A stretch of 64,000 nucleotides of DNA from Microbacterium paraoxydans (lineage in GTDB: Bacteria > Actinomycetota > Actinomycetes > Actinomycetales > Microbacteriaceae): positions 1,736,001 through 1,800,000 of the forward strand of contig NZ_LT629770.1 in NCBI RefSeq assembly GCF_900105335.1, in the 5' to 3' direction. The translations under genes were made by a program, and so were the position numbers. A model generated the notes under the pieces. That model was not told the DNA's origin. It searched no databases and was given only the letters and a program-made list of their open reading frames with translations. Positions 27,579-35,824 of the stretch are shown here, piece after piece; positions within the stretch are counted from its first letter, which is position 1; each line of letters opens with the position of its first letter.

Positions 27579-29092
27579 GAGTTCTCCGGGGTCGAGGGGG
27601 TGGGGGATCCGCCGCGCTGGGCGGCGGCGAGTTCATGGACGACGTCCTTCGAGCCGTCGTAAAGGCGCACGTAGCGGTCGAAGAGGGCGTCGGCGAAGGG
27701 ACACAGCGCCTCGTCCGGGCGGACGGTGTCGGCGATGGGGTTCCAGTCGGTGATCGCGGGCGTGGCACCGTCGGCGGCCGTGGCCGTCGCCGCGAGGAAG
27801 GCGGCGCCGTAGCTCGCACCGATCGTGGTCTGCGGCACCTCCTGCACGAGCCCGGTGATGTCCGAGACGATCTGCAGCCACAGCCGTCCCTGCGTGCCGC
27901 CGCCGACCGCCACGATGCGGCGGATGTCGGCGCCGGCGGCTCGCATGGTCTCGACGTTGTGACGTACGCCCAGCGCCGTGGCCTCGAGGGCCGCGCGATA
28001 GAGGTCTCCTCGGGTGTGCCGGAGGGTGAGTCCGGCGATGACCCCGCGGGCGTCGGGATCCTGGATCGGGGTGCGCTCACCGGCGAAGTACGGCAGCATC
28101 AGCAGGCCGTTCGCGCCGGGCCCCGACTCCTCGGCCTCGGCGAGCAGCGCCGGGTAGTCGGCGCCGGAGAGGTCCTTCAGCCACGCGGTGAGCGCTCCGG
28201 ATGTGGACAGCCCGCCGGCGAGGTTGCGCGTGCCCTCGAAGGCGCCGGCCGTCGTCCACATCGAGGGTGTGCGGAGGGTCTGCTCCCCGGTCGCGACGAG
28301 GAACATCGTCGTGCCGTACATCAGCATGAGGTCGCCGACCTCGTGGGCGCCGACGCTCACCGCCTCGGTCCAGGCGTCGATCGTGCCGGTGATGACCGGG
28401 GTCCCCTCGGGCAGGCCGGTCAGGGCCGCCGCAGCGGCGGTCACGATGCCCGCGATCTCCCCCGCCCAGCGCAGCGGCGGCTGCTCGACCGTCCCGGCGA
28501 ACCGCTGCCACCAGGGCTCGTGCCAGCGCTCACCCTCGATGTCGTACAGCGGCGAGACCTGGCTGGCGGACTGGTGGTCGAGGACGTAGGCGCCGGTGAG
28601 CTTGCGGGCCAGCCAGGAGGCGGGCATGTAGAGCCGCCGCGCGCGCTGCCAGGCTCCCGGCTCCTCCTCGGCGACCCAGGCGATCTTGGGCCCACCGGCC
28701 TGCGAGGTGAGGGTCGAGCAGCCGACGCGGGTGATCTCCTCGACGCCGAGCTCCGCCGTCATGCGCTCGATCTGAGCGGTGGATCGGGTGTCCACGCCGT
28801 AGAGGATCGCGGGGCGCACGGGCTCGTCGTCCTCGTCGGCGAGCAGGATGCACGGACCCATGCCGCTCACGCCGACGCCCACGACCTCCGCGTCGGGCAC
28901 CGCGGCGAGAAGGTCCGCGGCCAGCTCGACGAACTCGTCCCACCAGATCCGGCCGTCCATCTCGACCCATCCGGACTGCGGACGGGAGACGTCGTGCGCG
29001 CGGGTCGCGGTCGCGAGGATCGTGCCGGCGGGATCCACGAGGACGCCCTTGCTGCTGGACGTGCCGATGTCCACCCCGAGGGTGCAGCGCAT
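27575..29092 (-). CDS. FGGY family carbohydrate kinase
   Basis: 505 residues, ASKHA fold. N-terminal phosphate loop TLGVDIGTSSSKGVLVD, the middle motif MYGTTMFLVATGEQ, and the C-terminal adenosine motif RRIVAVGGGTQGRLWLQIVSDITG identify the FGGY family (xylulo-, fuculo-, glucono-kinases). It is followed by the overlapping isomerase gene, which suggests it phosphorylates the ketose product. No aldolase of the FucA/RhaD type is adjacent. Upstream lies a CG-centred LacI box at 29144-29155. Substrate not decided. Confidence 0.85.
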   Translation of the reverse strand: MRCTLGVDIGTSSSKGVLVDPAGTILATATRAHDVSRPQSGWVEMDGRIWWDEFVELAADLLAAVPDAEVVGVGVSGMGPCILLADEDDEPVRPAILYGVDTRSTAQIERMTAELGVEEITRVGCSTLTSQAGGPKIAWVAEEEPGAWQRARRLYMPASWLARKLTGAYVLDHQSASQVSPLYDIEGERWHEPWWQRFAGTVEQPPLRWAGEIAGIVTAAAAALTGLPEGTPVITGTIDAWTEAVSVGAHEVGDLMLMYGTTMFLVATGEQTLRTPSMWTTAGAFEGTRNLAGGLSTSGALTAWLKDLSGADYPALLAEAEESGPGANGLLMLPYFAGERTPIQDPDARGVIAGLTLRHTRGDLYRAALEATALGVRHNVETMRAAGADIRRIVAVGGGTQGRLWLQIVSDITGLVQEVPQTTIGASYGAAFLAATATAADGATPAITDWNPIADTVRPDEALCPFADALFDRYVRLYDGSKDVVHELAAAQRGGSPTPSTPENS

Positions 29093-29118
29093 GGTCTCTC
29101 CTTCGATACCGACGGTCC

Positions 29119-29155
29119 GTGCAGGCCTGCACCCAGGCTACGCGAAATCGATTTC
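29119..29155. promoter_or_regulatory. LacI box (GAAATCGATTTC) and a second palindrome upstream of the kinase
   Basis: GAAATCGATTTC (29144-29155) is a perfect CG-centred LacI-type palindrome, repeated exactly at 37110-37121 before the second importer. GTGCAGGCCTGCAC (29119-29132) is a second perfect palindrome nearer the gene. On the minus strand TTGCAT and TAGCCT, 18 bases apart, could be -35 and -10 with the LacI box between them. Confidence 0.75.
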
Positions 29156-29295
29156 ACGATGCAAGGAGCTGACTGCTTCTGCACCACGAGGACCGATATC
29201 GAGAGTCTCCACGATCTTCGCCTCCGGCCGGAAAAAACGCCGGTTCAGCACCGGAATACCGTGACATCCTGACCCCTCCGATCGAGACTGGAGGC

Positions 29296-30117
29296 ATGCC
29301 CTTGAACGACCCGCAGGTATGGACGCTGATCGGCATCTTCGTGACGACGATGCTCGGCGGCATGACCCTCATGACGACGCAGTTCGGTCGCGTGCTCCGT
29401 GCGGAGATCGGCGGACTGCGGGGAGAGATGACCGGCGAGATCGGCACCCTCCGCACTGATATGACCACCGAGATCGCCGGCCTCCGCACCGAAATGACCA
29501 CCGAGACCACACGACTACGCAGTGAGATCGGCACCCTCCGCACCGACATGACCACCGAGATCGCCGGCCTCCGCACCGAGATGACCACCGAGATCGGCAC
29601 CCTCCGCACCGACATGACCACCGAGACCACACGACTACGCAGTGAGATCGGCACCCTCCGCACTGATATGACCACCGAGATCGCCGGCCTCCGCACCGAA
29701 ATGACCACCGAGACCACACGACTACGTAGTGAGATCGGCACCCTCCGCACCGACATGACCACCGAGATCGCCGGCCTCCGCACCGAGATGACCACCGAGA
29801 TCGGCACCCTCCGCACCGACATGACCACCGAGACCGCGGGCCTCCGCACCGATACGACGAACGAGGTCAGCGGACTCCATGGGGCGTTGGCGGCGCTGCA
29901 CGCGGCGATGATGCGCGAGGTCGGAGGGCTGCGCGCGGCGATGGGTGCGCTGCACGGAGCGATGATCGGGCTGCGTGGCGAGATGATCGGCCTGCGTGGC
30001 GAGATGACCGCACGGCTCGACGGCCTCGATCACCGCCTCGACCGATTGGAGGTGAAGGTCGACGATCTCGACAAGGAGATGACGAACCTCGCGGCGCGAT
30101 TCTGGCGCTCGCAGTAG
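29296..30117 (+). CDS. Membrane-anchored coiled-coil protein with undecad repeats (long paralogue)
   Basis: 273 residues. The anchor DPQVWTLIGIFVTTMLGGMTL and the tail VKVDDLDKEMTNLAARFWRSQ match the short paralogue at 25652. Between them lie repeated 11-residue units (GTLRTDMTTEI, AGLRTEMTTET/I) and a 7-residue unit (TRLRSEI), an undecad coiled-coil design. The repeat order shows a higher-order period of 69 residues (207 bp), then a degenerate region rich in GLHGAM/GLRGEM. The protein would form a long rod projecting from the membrane. No function is known. The RBS is ACTGGAGGC just before the ATG. Confidence 0.78.
   Translation: MPLNDPQVWTLIGIFVTTMLGGMTLMTTQFGRVLRAEIGGLRGEMTGEIGTLRTDMTTEIAGLRTEMTTETTRLRSEIGTLRTDMTTEIAGLRTEMTTEIGTLRTDMTTETTRLRSEIGTLRTDMTTEIAGLRTEMTTETTRLRSEIGTLRTDMTTEIAGLRTEMTTEIGTLRTDMTTETAGLRTDTTNEVSGLHGALAALHAAMMREVGGLRAAMGALHGAMIGLRGEMIGLRGEMTARLDGLDHRLDRLEVKVDDLDKEMTNLAARFWRSQ
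29437..29835 (+). repeat. 207-bp tandem duplication inside the coiled-coil gene
   Basis: The segment 29437-29643 is repeated from 29644; 191 of 192 compared bases to 29835 are identical, including silent variants (ACTGAT, GAA), with one C-to-T change at 29727. This points to a recent in-frame duplication of a higher-order unit. Confidence 0.9.
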
Positions 30118-30128
30118 CGACGCTGCGT

Positions 30129-31112
30129 TCAGGCGCGCGCGGCCGCGCGCTGCACCTCGCCGGAGAGGACGATCGTCCGGGCCGGTTGCTCGTCGCCCTT
30201 GATCCGATCCAGCAGCATCCGCGCCGCTGTCACACCCATGAGGCGCGCGGGGAGCCTGACGACGGTGACGGCGGACGGCGACAGCGTCGTGAAGGGCAGC
30301 GACCCGATCACCGCGACGCCGAGCTGCGGCGGGGTGAGTCCGCGCTCCGTGAGGACCTGGATCGCGCCGACACCGATGAGGTTGTTCCCGGCGACCACCG
30401 CGTCCGGCGGCTCCGGCAGCGCGAGGAGCTCCTCCATTGCCGCGCGCCCGCCCTCGACGCGGAACGTGGCGAAGCGCTGGAGCGAGGAGAGGTCATGATC
30501 GGAATCCATCACCGAGAGCGCTTCCCGCCAGCCTTCCGCACGCTCCGCCGCAGTGTCGATGTGCGCGGGGCCACCGATGTACGCGATGCGCCGATACCCG
30601 GCGTCGAGAAGGCTCTGCGTCGCTGCGGCGCCCGCCTCCCGGTTGGCCATGACCACACCGTCGATGTCGGCGTCCGTGCGACGGTCCACCGCGACGACCG
30701 GCCGTCCCGTCGCCCGCACCGGCCCCAGATCCGAGTGCTCGTCCGCCGTCGCGATGATGACGCCCGACATGTTCTCGGCGATCGCGATCCGGAGGTACGT
30801 CGCCTCCTTCTCAGCCTGTGCGTCGGAGTTGCACAGCACGACGGAGTACCCCGCTTCGGACGCCGCATCCTCCACGCCGCGCGCCATCTCGGTGAAGTAC
30901 GGGTTCTCGATGTCCGGGATCACCAGGGCGATGACTTCGGAGCTCTGGGTCCGCAGCGTACGCGCCGTCCGGTTCGGGGTGAAGCGCAGTTCCTCGGCCG
31001 CCGCCCGCACCGCCGCCGCCTTCTCCTCCGACACGCTCGTGCCGTTGAAGACGCGCGAGACCGTGGCCGGGGAGACGCCGGCCCGCCGCGCGACGTCGTA
31101 GATCGTGGCCAT
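30129..31112 (-). CDS. LacI family regulator of the second sugar cluster
   Basis: 327 residues. HTH ATIYDVARRAGVSPATVSRVFNG (2-24), hinge FTPNRTARTLRTQSSEVIALVIPDIENPYFTEM, then a sugar-sensing domain. ATG 31112 is chosen over GTG 31118. It follows the aldolase gene by 27 bases in the same direction and probably belongs to the same operon. It has its own box TGTAACCGGTTTCA at 31123-31136. CG-centred palindromes upstream of the importer and the kinase are its likely targets. Confidence 0.88.
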   Translation of the reverse strand: MATIYDVARRAGVSPATVSRVFNGTSVSEEKAAAVRAAAEELRFTPNRTARTLRTQSSEVIALVIPDIENPYFTEMARGVEDAASEAGYSVVLCNSDAQAEKEATYLRIAIAENMSGVIIATADEHSDLGPVRATGRPVVAVDRRTDADIDGVVMANREAGAAATQSLLDAGYRRIAYIGGPAHIDTAAERAEGWREALSVMDSDHDLSSLQRFATFRVEGGRAAMEELLALPEPPDAVVAGNNLIGVGAIQVLTERGLTPPQLGVAVIGSLPFTTLSPSAVTVVRLPARLMGVTAARMLLDRIKGDEQPARTIVLSGEVQRAAARA

Positions 31113-31122
31113 GGGCACCCAC

Positions 31123-31136
31123 TGTAACCGGTTTCA
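31123..31136. promoter_or_regulatory. LacI box upstream of the LacI gene
   Basis: TGTAACCGGTTTCA is a near-perfect CG-centred palindrome of the classical LacI/GalR type. It ends 24 bases before the LacI ATG and overlaps the 3' end region before the aldolase stop at 31140, so it may control a secondary promoter for the regulator. Confidence 0.7.
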
Positions 31137-31139
31137 GCC

Positions 31140-32051
31140 TCAGCTCTCCGCGAGGAATCGATCGAGAGTCGTTCCGAGAGCATCGAGCCGGGTCCGAGCC
31201 GCACCCGAGAGCGGTCGGAACGGACGACGACAGTCCCCCAGCGCTCCGGCACCTCCCGCACTGCGACCGGAGAGGTATTTCGCCGCGGGGAAGACGTCGA
31301 TCGCGACGAGCTCGGCGATGACATGGTTGATCCGGCTCTGCACCCGCTGCGCTCCGACCAGGTCGCCGGCGTCGAGGAGGCGCCGCGCCGCCTGGAAGAG
31401 CTCGACCTGGAGCCCCACGGTCGTGCCGATCGTCCCGCGAGCACCGGCGGCGAGCGCGGGCACGAACACCTCGTCGAACCCGTTGATGTAGGCCTTGTCG
31501 GGGAACGCCGCCTTCATGCGCTCGAGGGCGTACATGTTGTGCGCGGTCTGCTTGAGACCGATCACGCGATCGTCGCCCAGGAGTTCTCCGGCCGTCTCGA
31601 GCGTGAACTCGGTCCCCGTGAACTGCGGGATGTTGTAGACGATGAGCGGGAGGTCCACGGCGTCCAGCACCGCGCGGTAGTGGTCGAGGACGGCCTCGAT
31701 GCCGAAGGAGTAGTAGATCGGCGGGATCATCGAGAGGGCGGATGCGCCGGCGCGCTGCGCCCGCCGTCCGAGTTCGATCGCCTCCCGCGTCGACAGCGCG
31801 CCGACGTGGGCGACGACGGGGATGCGCCCCTCGGCGGCGCGCACGGCGGTCTCCACCACCGCGGTCCGTTCATCCGCCGACAGGAGGAGACCCTCCCCCG
31901 ACGACCCGCAGCAGTAGATCCCCTCGACGCCGCGGGAGACGTAGTCCTCCACGAGCGTCGAGAGCAGCCGCGTGTCGACCGCCCCCTCCGCGTCGTAGGG
32001 GGTGGCGATCGCGGCCATCAGCACCCCGAGGTCCGCCGCCGTGGTCACCAT
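31140..32051 (-). CDS. DapA/NanA-family lyase or dehydratase (aldolase class I)
   Basis: 303 residues, TIM-barrel Schiff-base enzyme of the dihydrodipicolinate synthase/N-acetylneuraminate lyase superfamily. CCGSSGEGLLLSADE corresponds to the GxxGE motif, the Tyr in IVYNIPQFTG is the proton relay, and Lys in VIGLKQTAHNM is the predicted Schiff base. Located after the SDR gene (ATG overlaps its stop) and the enolase-type dehydratase, it most likely cleaves a 2-keto-3-deoxy sugar acid. Sialic-acid lyase activity cannot be excluded. Substrate inferred only from context. Confidence 0.82.
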   Translation of the reverse strand: MVTTAADLGVLMAAIATPYDAEGAVDTRLLSTLVEDYVSRGVEGIYCCGSSGEGLLLSADERTAVVETAVRAAEGRIPVVAHVGALSTREAIELGRRAQRAGASALSMIPPIYYSFGIEAVLDHYRAVLDAVDLPLIVYNIPQFTGTEFTLETAGELLGDDRVIGLKQTAHNMYALERMKAAFPDKAYINGFDEVFVPALAAGARGTIGTTVGLQVELFQAARRLLDAGDLVGAQRVQSRINHVIAELVAIDVFPAAKYLSGRSAGGAGALGDCRRPFRPLSGAARTRLDALGTTLDRFLAES

Positions 32052-32872
32052 GCGGTCCACCCCCCGTCCACGACGAGGTTCGCTCCGGTCATGTAGCGCG
32101 AGGCGTCCGAGAGCAGGAAGACCGCGGCCCCGTTGAAGTCGGTCGCCTCCGCCATGCGTCCGATCGGGATGCGCGCCGTGTAGTTCTGCCGGAAGGTCGC
32201 GTCCTGCGAGTCCCGACCGACGCCGGAGGGCGTGAGGGTGTTGACCCTGATGCCCTGCCGACCCCAGTACGTCGCGCAGTACCGGGTGAGGTTGTATAGC
32301 CCCGACTTCGCCGCCGAGTAGGCCACCGGCTTCACGAACGGCACCCCGGTCTGCTCCTCCTTGTAGGCGTAGATGTCCTGCACCGGCGACACCATCCCGT
32401 AGATCGAGCCGACGTTGATGATTGAGCCCGGCTTCCCGGCGGCGCGCATCCGAGCACCGGTCGCCTGCGTGACGAGGAAGGTGCCGACGAGGTTCACGTC
32501 GACCACCTCGCGGAACACGTCGAGGGGGAAGTCCTCGAAGGGACCGGAGACCTCGGGTGGCGCGCTCGGCTGGGTGTCCAGACCGGCGTTGTTGATCACG
32601 CCGTCCGGCGCCGCACCCCATACATCGACGATCGCGTCGAGGCCGGCCTCGACGCTGTCCTTCGAGACGATGTCCATGGAGACGCCGAAGAGGCGCGGGC
32701 TGTCGGCGATCTCGGGGAACGTCTCCTGCAGGCGCGCGGCGTCGACCGTGCGCGATGCCACGGCCACCCGGGCGCCGCGTCCGTGGAGCTCCCGGACGAA
32801 GGCCGATCCGATCTGGCCGAGGCCGCCGGTGACCAGGATGATGCGGTCGGTGAGGTCGAAGATGTCCGCCAT
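32045..32872 (-). CDS. Short-chain dehydrogenase/reductase
   Basis: 275 residues. Rossmann motif VTGGLGQIGSAFVREL (14-29), NNAG, catalytic Ser in INVGSIYGMV, and the YSAAKSG Tyr/Lys pair are all present. Between Ser and Tyr there is an extra stretch (VQDIYAYKEEQTGVPFVKP), longer than in most SDRs. It is coupled to the DapA-type gene by an overlap and follows the enolase-superfamily gene. A sugar-acid or 2-keto-3-deoxy acid dehydrogenase role is plausible. RBS GGGAG precedes the ATG. Confidence 0.85.
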   Translation of the reverse strand: MADIFDLTDRIILVTGGLGQIGSAFVRELHGRGARVAVASRTVDAARLQETFPEIADSPRLFGVSMDIVSKDSVEAGLDAIVDVWGAAPDGVINNAGLDTQPSAPPEVSGPFEDFPLDVFREVVDVNLVGTFLVTQATGARMRAAGKPGSIINVGSIYGMVSPVQDIYAYKEEQTGVPFVKPVAYSAAKSGLYNLTRYCATYWGRQGIRVNTLTPSGVGRDSQDATFRQNYTARIPIGRMAEATDFNGAAVFLLSDASRYMTGANLVVDGGWTAW

Positions 32873-32886
32873 GTCGTTCGTCTCCC

Positions 32887-33972
32887 TCAGCTCACCGCGT
32901 GCCGCGCGAGGTTCTCGCGGTCGTACTCCAGGCCGTTCCCCGGCGCTCCGGTCGGCACGAAGAACCCGTTCTGCGGCCGCTGCGGCACGATGACACCGAG
33001 ATCGCTGAGCGTGCCGCCGTCCGTCATCTCGCCGAACAGGGCGTTGGGCACCGCGCAGAGCACGTTGGCCGTGAGCTCCATCACGAAGTGCGGCGTCATC
33101 GGAGCGTTGTACGCCCGGCCCAGGGCAGCGATGTCCATGTAGGGCGTGATACCGCCCACGCGACCGACGTCGGCCTGGATGAAGTCGCACGCGTCGGCGA
33201 GGAGGTACTGGTTGAACTGCTGGAGCGTGTAGACGTTCTCGCCCAGCCCGATCGGGATCGGCGAGCGGGCCCGGAGGCGGGCGTGCGAGGCGACGTCGTC
33301 CACGCGCAGCGGCTCCTCCACCCAGTAGAGGTTGAGGTCGCGGAACCGGGTGACCGCCCGGACCGCCTCCCCGTAGGTCCATCCCTGGTTCGCATCGACC
33401 ATGAGCGGATACTCGCCCGCCGCCTCGCGGATCTTGGTGAGCCGGTAGACGTCCTCTTCGAGGTCCGGCTTGCCGACCTTGACCTTCCCGGCGGCGTACC
33501 CGTCGGCCTTCCACTCCTTGACCTGCTCGACGACCTCCTCGGCGGACAGGTTCAGGTTGATGCCGCTGCCGTACAGTGCGACCCGGTCGCGCACCTGGCC
33601 GAGGAGCTTCGCGAGCGGCTGCTGGTAGTGCAGCCCCAGCAGGTCCCACAGCGCCACATCGATCGCGGCGAGGGCGAGCGTCGTGGTCCCGCCGGGGCCG
33701 TTGTCGCGCAGGTGCTGCCAGGAGTGCTGCCAGACGGCCCGCGGATTGACCTCGCGGCCGATGAGCGTGGGGATGAGCTCGCGCAGCGCCGCCACCATCA
33801 TCTGGCCGCCGACACCGGACGTGTGGCTGAAGCCGGTGCCGACCAGCCCGGTGTCGGTGGTGATGTCGGCGAGGATGATCTCGATGTGGGTCACCCGATG
33901 GATCTGGTCTCCCCACGGTCCCTTGGGGAGGGGGATGCGGGAGAGCTGGAGGTCGATCGATTCGATTTTCAT
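32887..33972 (-). CDS. Enolase-superfamily sugar-acid dehydratase (mandelate racemase subgroup)
   Basis: 361 residues, two-domain alpha+beta capped barrel. Catalytic KxK lies in GKVKVGKPDLEEDV, the magnesium ligands are in MVDANQGW, YWVEEPL and IGLGENVYT, and the His-Asp dyad is supplied by ADVGRVGGIT and APMTPHFVMEL. This set is that of sugar-acid dehydratases such as fuconate, galactonate or galactarate dehydratase, which convert aldonate to 2-keto-3-deoxyaldonate. The adjacent SDR and DapA-type lyase would complete a non-phosphorylated pathway. The exact acid is not predictable. Confidence 0.85.
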   Translation of the reverse strand: MKIESIDLQLSRIPLPKGPWGDQIHRVTHIEIILADITTDTGLVGTGFSHTSGVGGQMMVAALRELIPTLIGREVNPRAVWQHSWQHLRDNGPGGTTTLALAAIDVALWDLLGLHYQQPLAKLLGQVRDRVALYGSGINLNLSAEEVVEQVKEWKADGYAAGKVKVGKPDLEEDVYRLTKIREAAGEYPLMVDANQGWTYGEAVRAVTRFRDLNLYWVEEPLRVDDVASHARLRARSPIPIGLGENVYTLQQFNQYLLADACDFIQADVGRVGGITPYMDIAALGRAYNAPMTPHFVMELTANVLCAVPNALFGEMTDGGTLSDLGVIVPQRPQNGFFVPTGAPGNGLEYDRENLARHAVS

Positions 33973-34011
33973 GCGTGGTCCTTCCGGGACGACGAGGAGG
34001 GGACGGGAGCT

Positions 34012-34866
34012 TCAGCCTTTGACGGCGCCGGCGGCGAGACCGGCGACGAGGCGCTTCTGCACGAGGAGGAAGCCGACGACGACGGGGAGCACCGAGAGCA
34101 CGCCGCCGGCGGTGAGGAGGTCCCAACGGATCTGGTACTCGCCGATGAACAGGTGCAGCCCGACCGGCAGCGTGCGGGTCGCCGTCTGCGAGGTGAAGGT
34201 GAGGGCGTAGAGGAACTCGTTCCAGGTGAGGATGAACGCGTAGGTTCCTGCCGCCACCATCCCGGGCCGCAGCAGGGGCAGCAGCAGGATGCGGACGATC
34301 TGCGCGGACGAGGCCCCGTCGATCTGACCCGCCTCCTCGATCTCCCGGGGGATGGAGTCCGCGAACCCCTTGAGCAGCCAGGTGGCGAACGGTGTGGCGA
34401 ACGCGGCGTGCACGAGGGCGAGACCGAGCGTCGTATCCATCAGCCCCATCCCGCGCAGCTGCCCCTGCAGCGAGATCACGAGCAGCACGGCGGGGAACAT
34501 CTGCGCGAGCAGCAGCCCGATCATGACGGCACCGCGACCGCGGAAGTCGAACCGGGACATCGCGATCGCGGCGCCGGTGGAGACCACGAGGGTCACCGGG
34601 ACGGCGATCGCGGCCACGGTGAGGCTGTTCCGCAGATAGGTCAGGAACGGCGTCGTCGACAGCAGCTCGGCGTAGGAGGCGGTCGTGAACTCCGAGGGGA
34701 TGAGGTTCGCTCCGGCGCCGGCGAGCTGGTCCCGGGGCGTGAGTGACGTCAGCAACATGACGATGTACGGCCCGAGCACCATCGCGAGCACGCCGAGGAG
34801 GGCGATCGCGAAGCCGGTCCTTCCCGCGAGGCGGCCGAAGCGGACGGGGGCGGTCGTCGTGGTCAT
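34012..34866 (-). CDS. Sugar ABC transporter permease, MalG type (second cluster)
   Basis: 284 residues, six membrane helices. The EAA loop reads SIPREIEEAGQIDGASSAQIVRILLLPLLRPG, and the end LVAGLAAGAVKG is typical. Its ATG overlaps the stop of the first permease (ATGA). It works with the permease at 34863 and the binding protein at 35825. The end is followed 39 bases later by the dehydratase gene. Confidence 0.92.
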   Translation of the reverse strand: MTTTTAPVRFGRLAGRTGFAIALLGVLAMVLGPYIVMLLTSLTPRDQLAGAGANLIPSEFTTASYAELLSTTPFLTYLRNSLTVAAIAVPVTLVVSTGAAIAMSRFDFRGRGAVMIGLLLAQMFPAVLLVISLQGQLRGMGLMDTTLGLALVHAAFATPFATWLLKGFADSIPREIEEAGQIDGASSAQIVRILLLPLLRPGMVAAGTYAFILTWNEFLYALTFTSQTATRTLPVGLHLFIGEYQIRWDLLTAGGVLSVLPVVVGFLLVQKRLVAGLAAGAVKG

Positions 34867-35816
34867 CGCGTGGTGTCCTTCCGGGTGAGGCGCACGTAGA
34901 GCGCGATGAAGACGGCGAGGAACAGGGCCTGGATGACGGCGTACGCCGCGCCGGCACCGAAGTCGCTGGCCTTGTAGGTCGTGAGATACGACTCGAGCGC
35001 CAGGGTCGTCGAGGACGTGCCCGGCCCGCCGCCGGTGAGGATGAAGATGAGGTCGACGCAATTCGAGGTCCAGATCAGGCGCAGGAGCGTCGTGATGAGG
35101 ATCGTCGGGAGGATGGCGGGCAGCACGACGTGGCGGAAGACCCCGACGGGGCCGCATCCGTCGATCTGCGCGGACTCCTTGAGCTCGCCGGACACGCTCT
35201 GCAGCGCCGCGAGGATCATGATCGCGAAGAGCGGGATGCCCTGCCAGACGTCGATCATCACGAGCGTCGGCAGCGCGGTGCTGTTCTGCGAGAGGAACTC
35301 GATCGGGGCGTCGATGACGCCGGCGTTCAGGAGCCACTGGTTGAGGGCGCCGTTGTTGGGGTCGAGGATCCACTTCCACATCAGGGCCACCAGGACGCTC
35401 GGCGTCGCCCACGGGATCATGATGAGCCCGCGGTACACGCCCCGCAGGGGGAAGCGGTTGTTCAGCATGAGCGCGAGCGACAGCCCGCCGATCAGCTGGA
35501 GCGCGACGGCACCGAAGGTCCAGAACGCCGTGCGGCCCAGCGTGGGGGCGAACTCCGCGGTGCCGATGACGCTGGCGAAGTTCTGGAACCCGACGAACTC
35601 GAGCACGCCGGTGAAGACGCTCACGTCGTTGAACGAGAACCAGATCGAGCGGACGAGCGGATATCCGGCGAAGACCGCGACGAGCACGATCGCCGGCGCG
35701 AGCAGGACGAGGGGGGCGACCGAGCCGCGGCGCGCGCGTCGCCGCGGCCGGGTCACCGGCCGGCGCGGGGCCGGCCGGCCGGTGACGACCGCTTCCGTGA
35801 GGGTGGAGCTTGCCAT
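34863..35816 (-). CDS. Sugar ABC transporter permease, MalF type (second cluster)
   Basis: 317 residues: a basic, Pro/Arg-rich N-terminal tail (about 35 residues), then helices starting APLVLLAPAIVLVAVFAGYPL. The EAA loop reads ELKESAQIDGCGPVGVFRHVVLPAILP. Forms a channel with the permease at 34012 and begins 8 bases after the binding-protein stop. No ATPase gene is nearby. Confidence 0.92.
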   Translation of the reverse strand: MASSTLTEAVVTGRPAPRRPVTRPRRRARRGSVAPLVLLAPAIVLVAVFAGYPLVRSIWFSFNDVSVFTGVLEFVGFQNFASVIGTAEFAPTLGRTAFWTFGAVALQLIGGLSLALMLNNRFPLRGVYRGLIMIPWATPSVLVALMWKWILDPNNGALNQWLLNAGVIDAPIEFLSQNSTALPTLVMIDVWQGIPLFAIMILAALQSVSGELKESAQIDGCGPVGVFRHVVLPAILPTILITTLLRLIWTSNCVDLIFILTGGGPGTSSTTLALESYLTTYKASDFGAGAAYAVIQALFLAVFIALYVRLTRKDTTR

Positions 35817-35824
35817 GTCGGTCC

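Larger units (their letters stand above)
29251..30117 (+). repeat. Right copy of the direct repeat, with internal expansion
   Basis: Paralogous to 25607-25930: identical 16-base start CCGGAATACCGTGACA, similar spacing to the start codon, same encoded N-terminal anchor and C-terminal tail. The centre is enlarged from about 150 to several hundred bases. Confidence 0.7.

Noticed and set aside
26061..27662. 533-codon open frame opposite the isomerase
   Set aside because: Antisense frame with no domain; the minus strand encodes an intact isomerase.
29154..29849. Repetitive SVVMSVRRVPI-type protein on the minus strand
   Set aside because: It is the antisense reading of the coiled-coil repeats; no RBS, and the plus strand has a membrane anchor and a paralogue.
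29437..29850. CRISPR-like regular repeats
   Set aside because: Units are 21 and 33 bases without unique spacers and are in frame with a coiled-coil protein.
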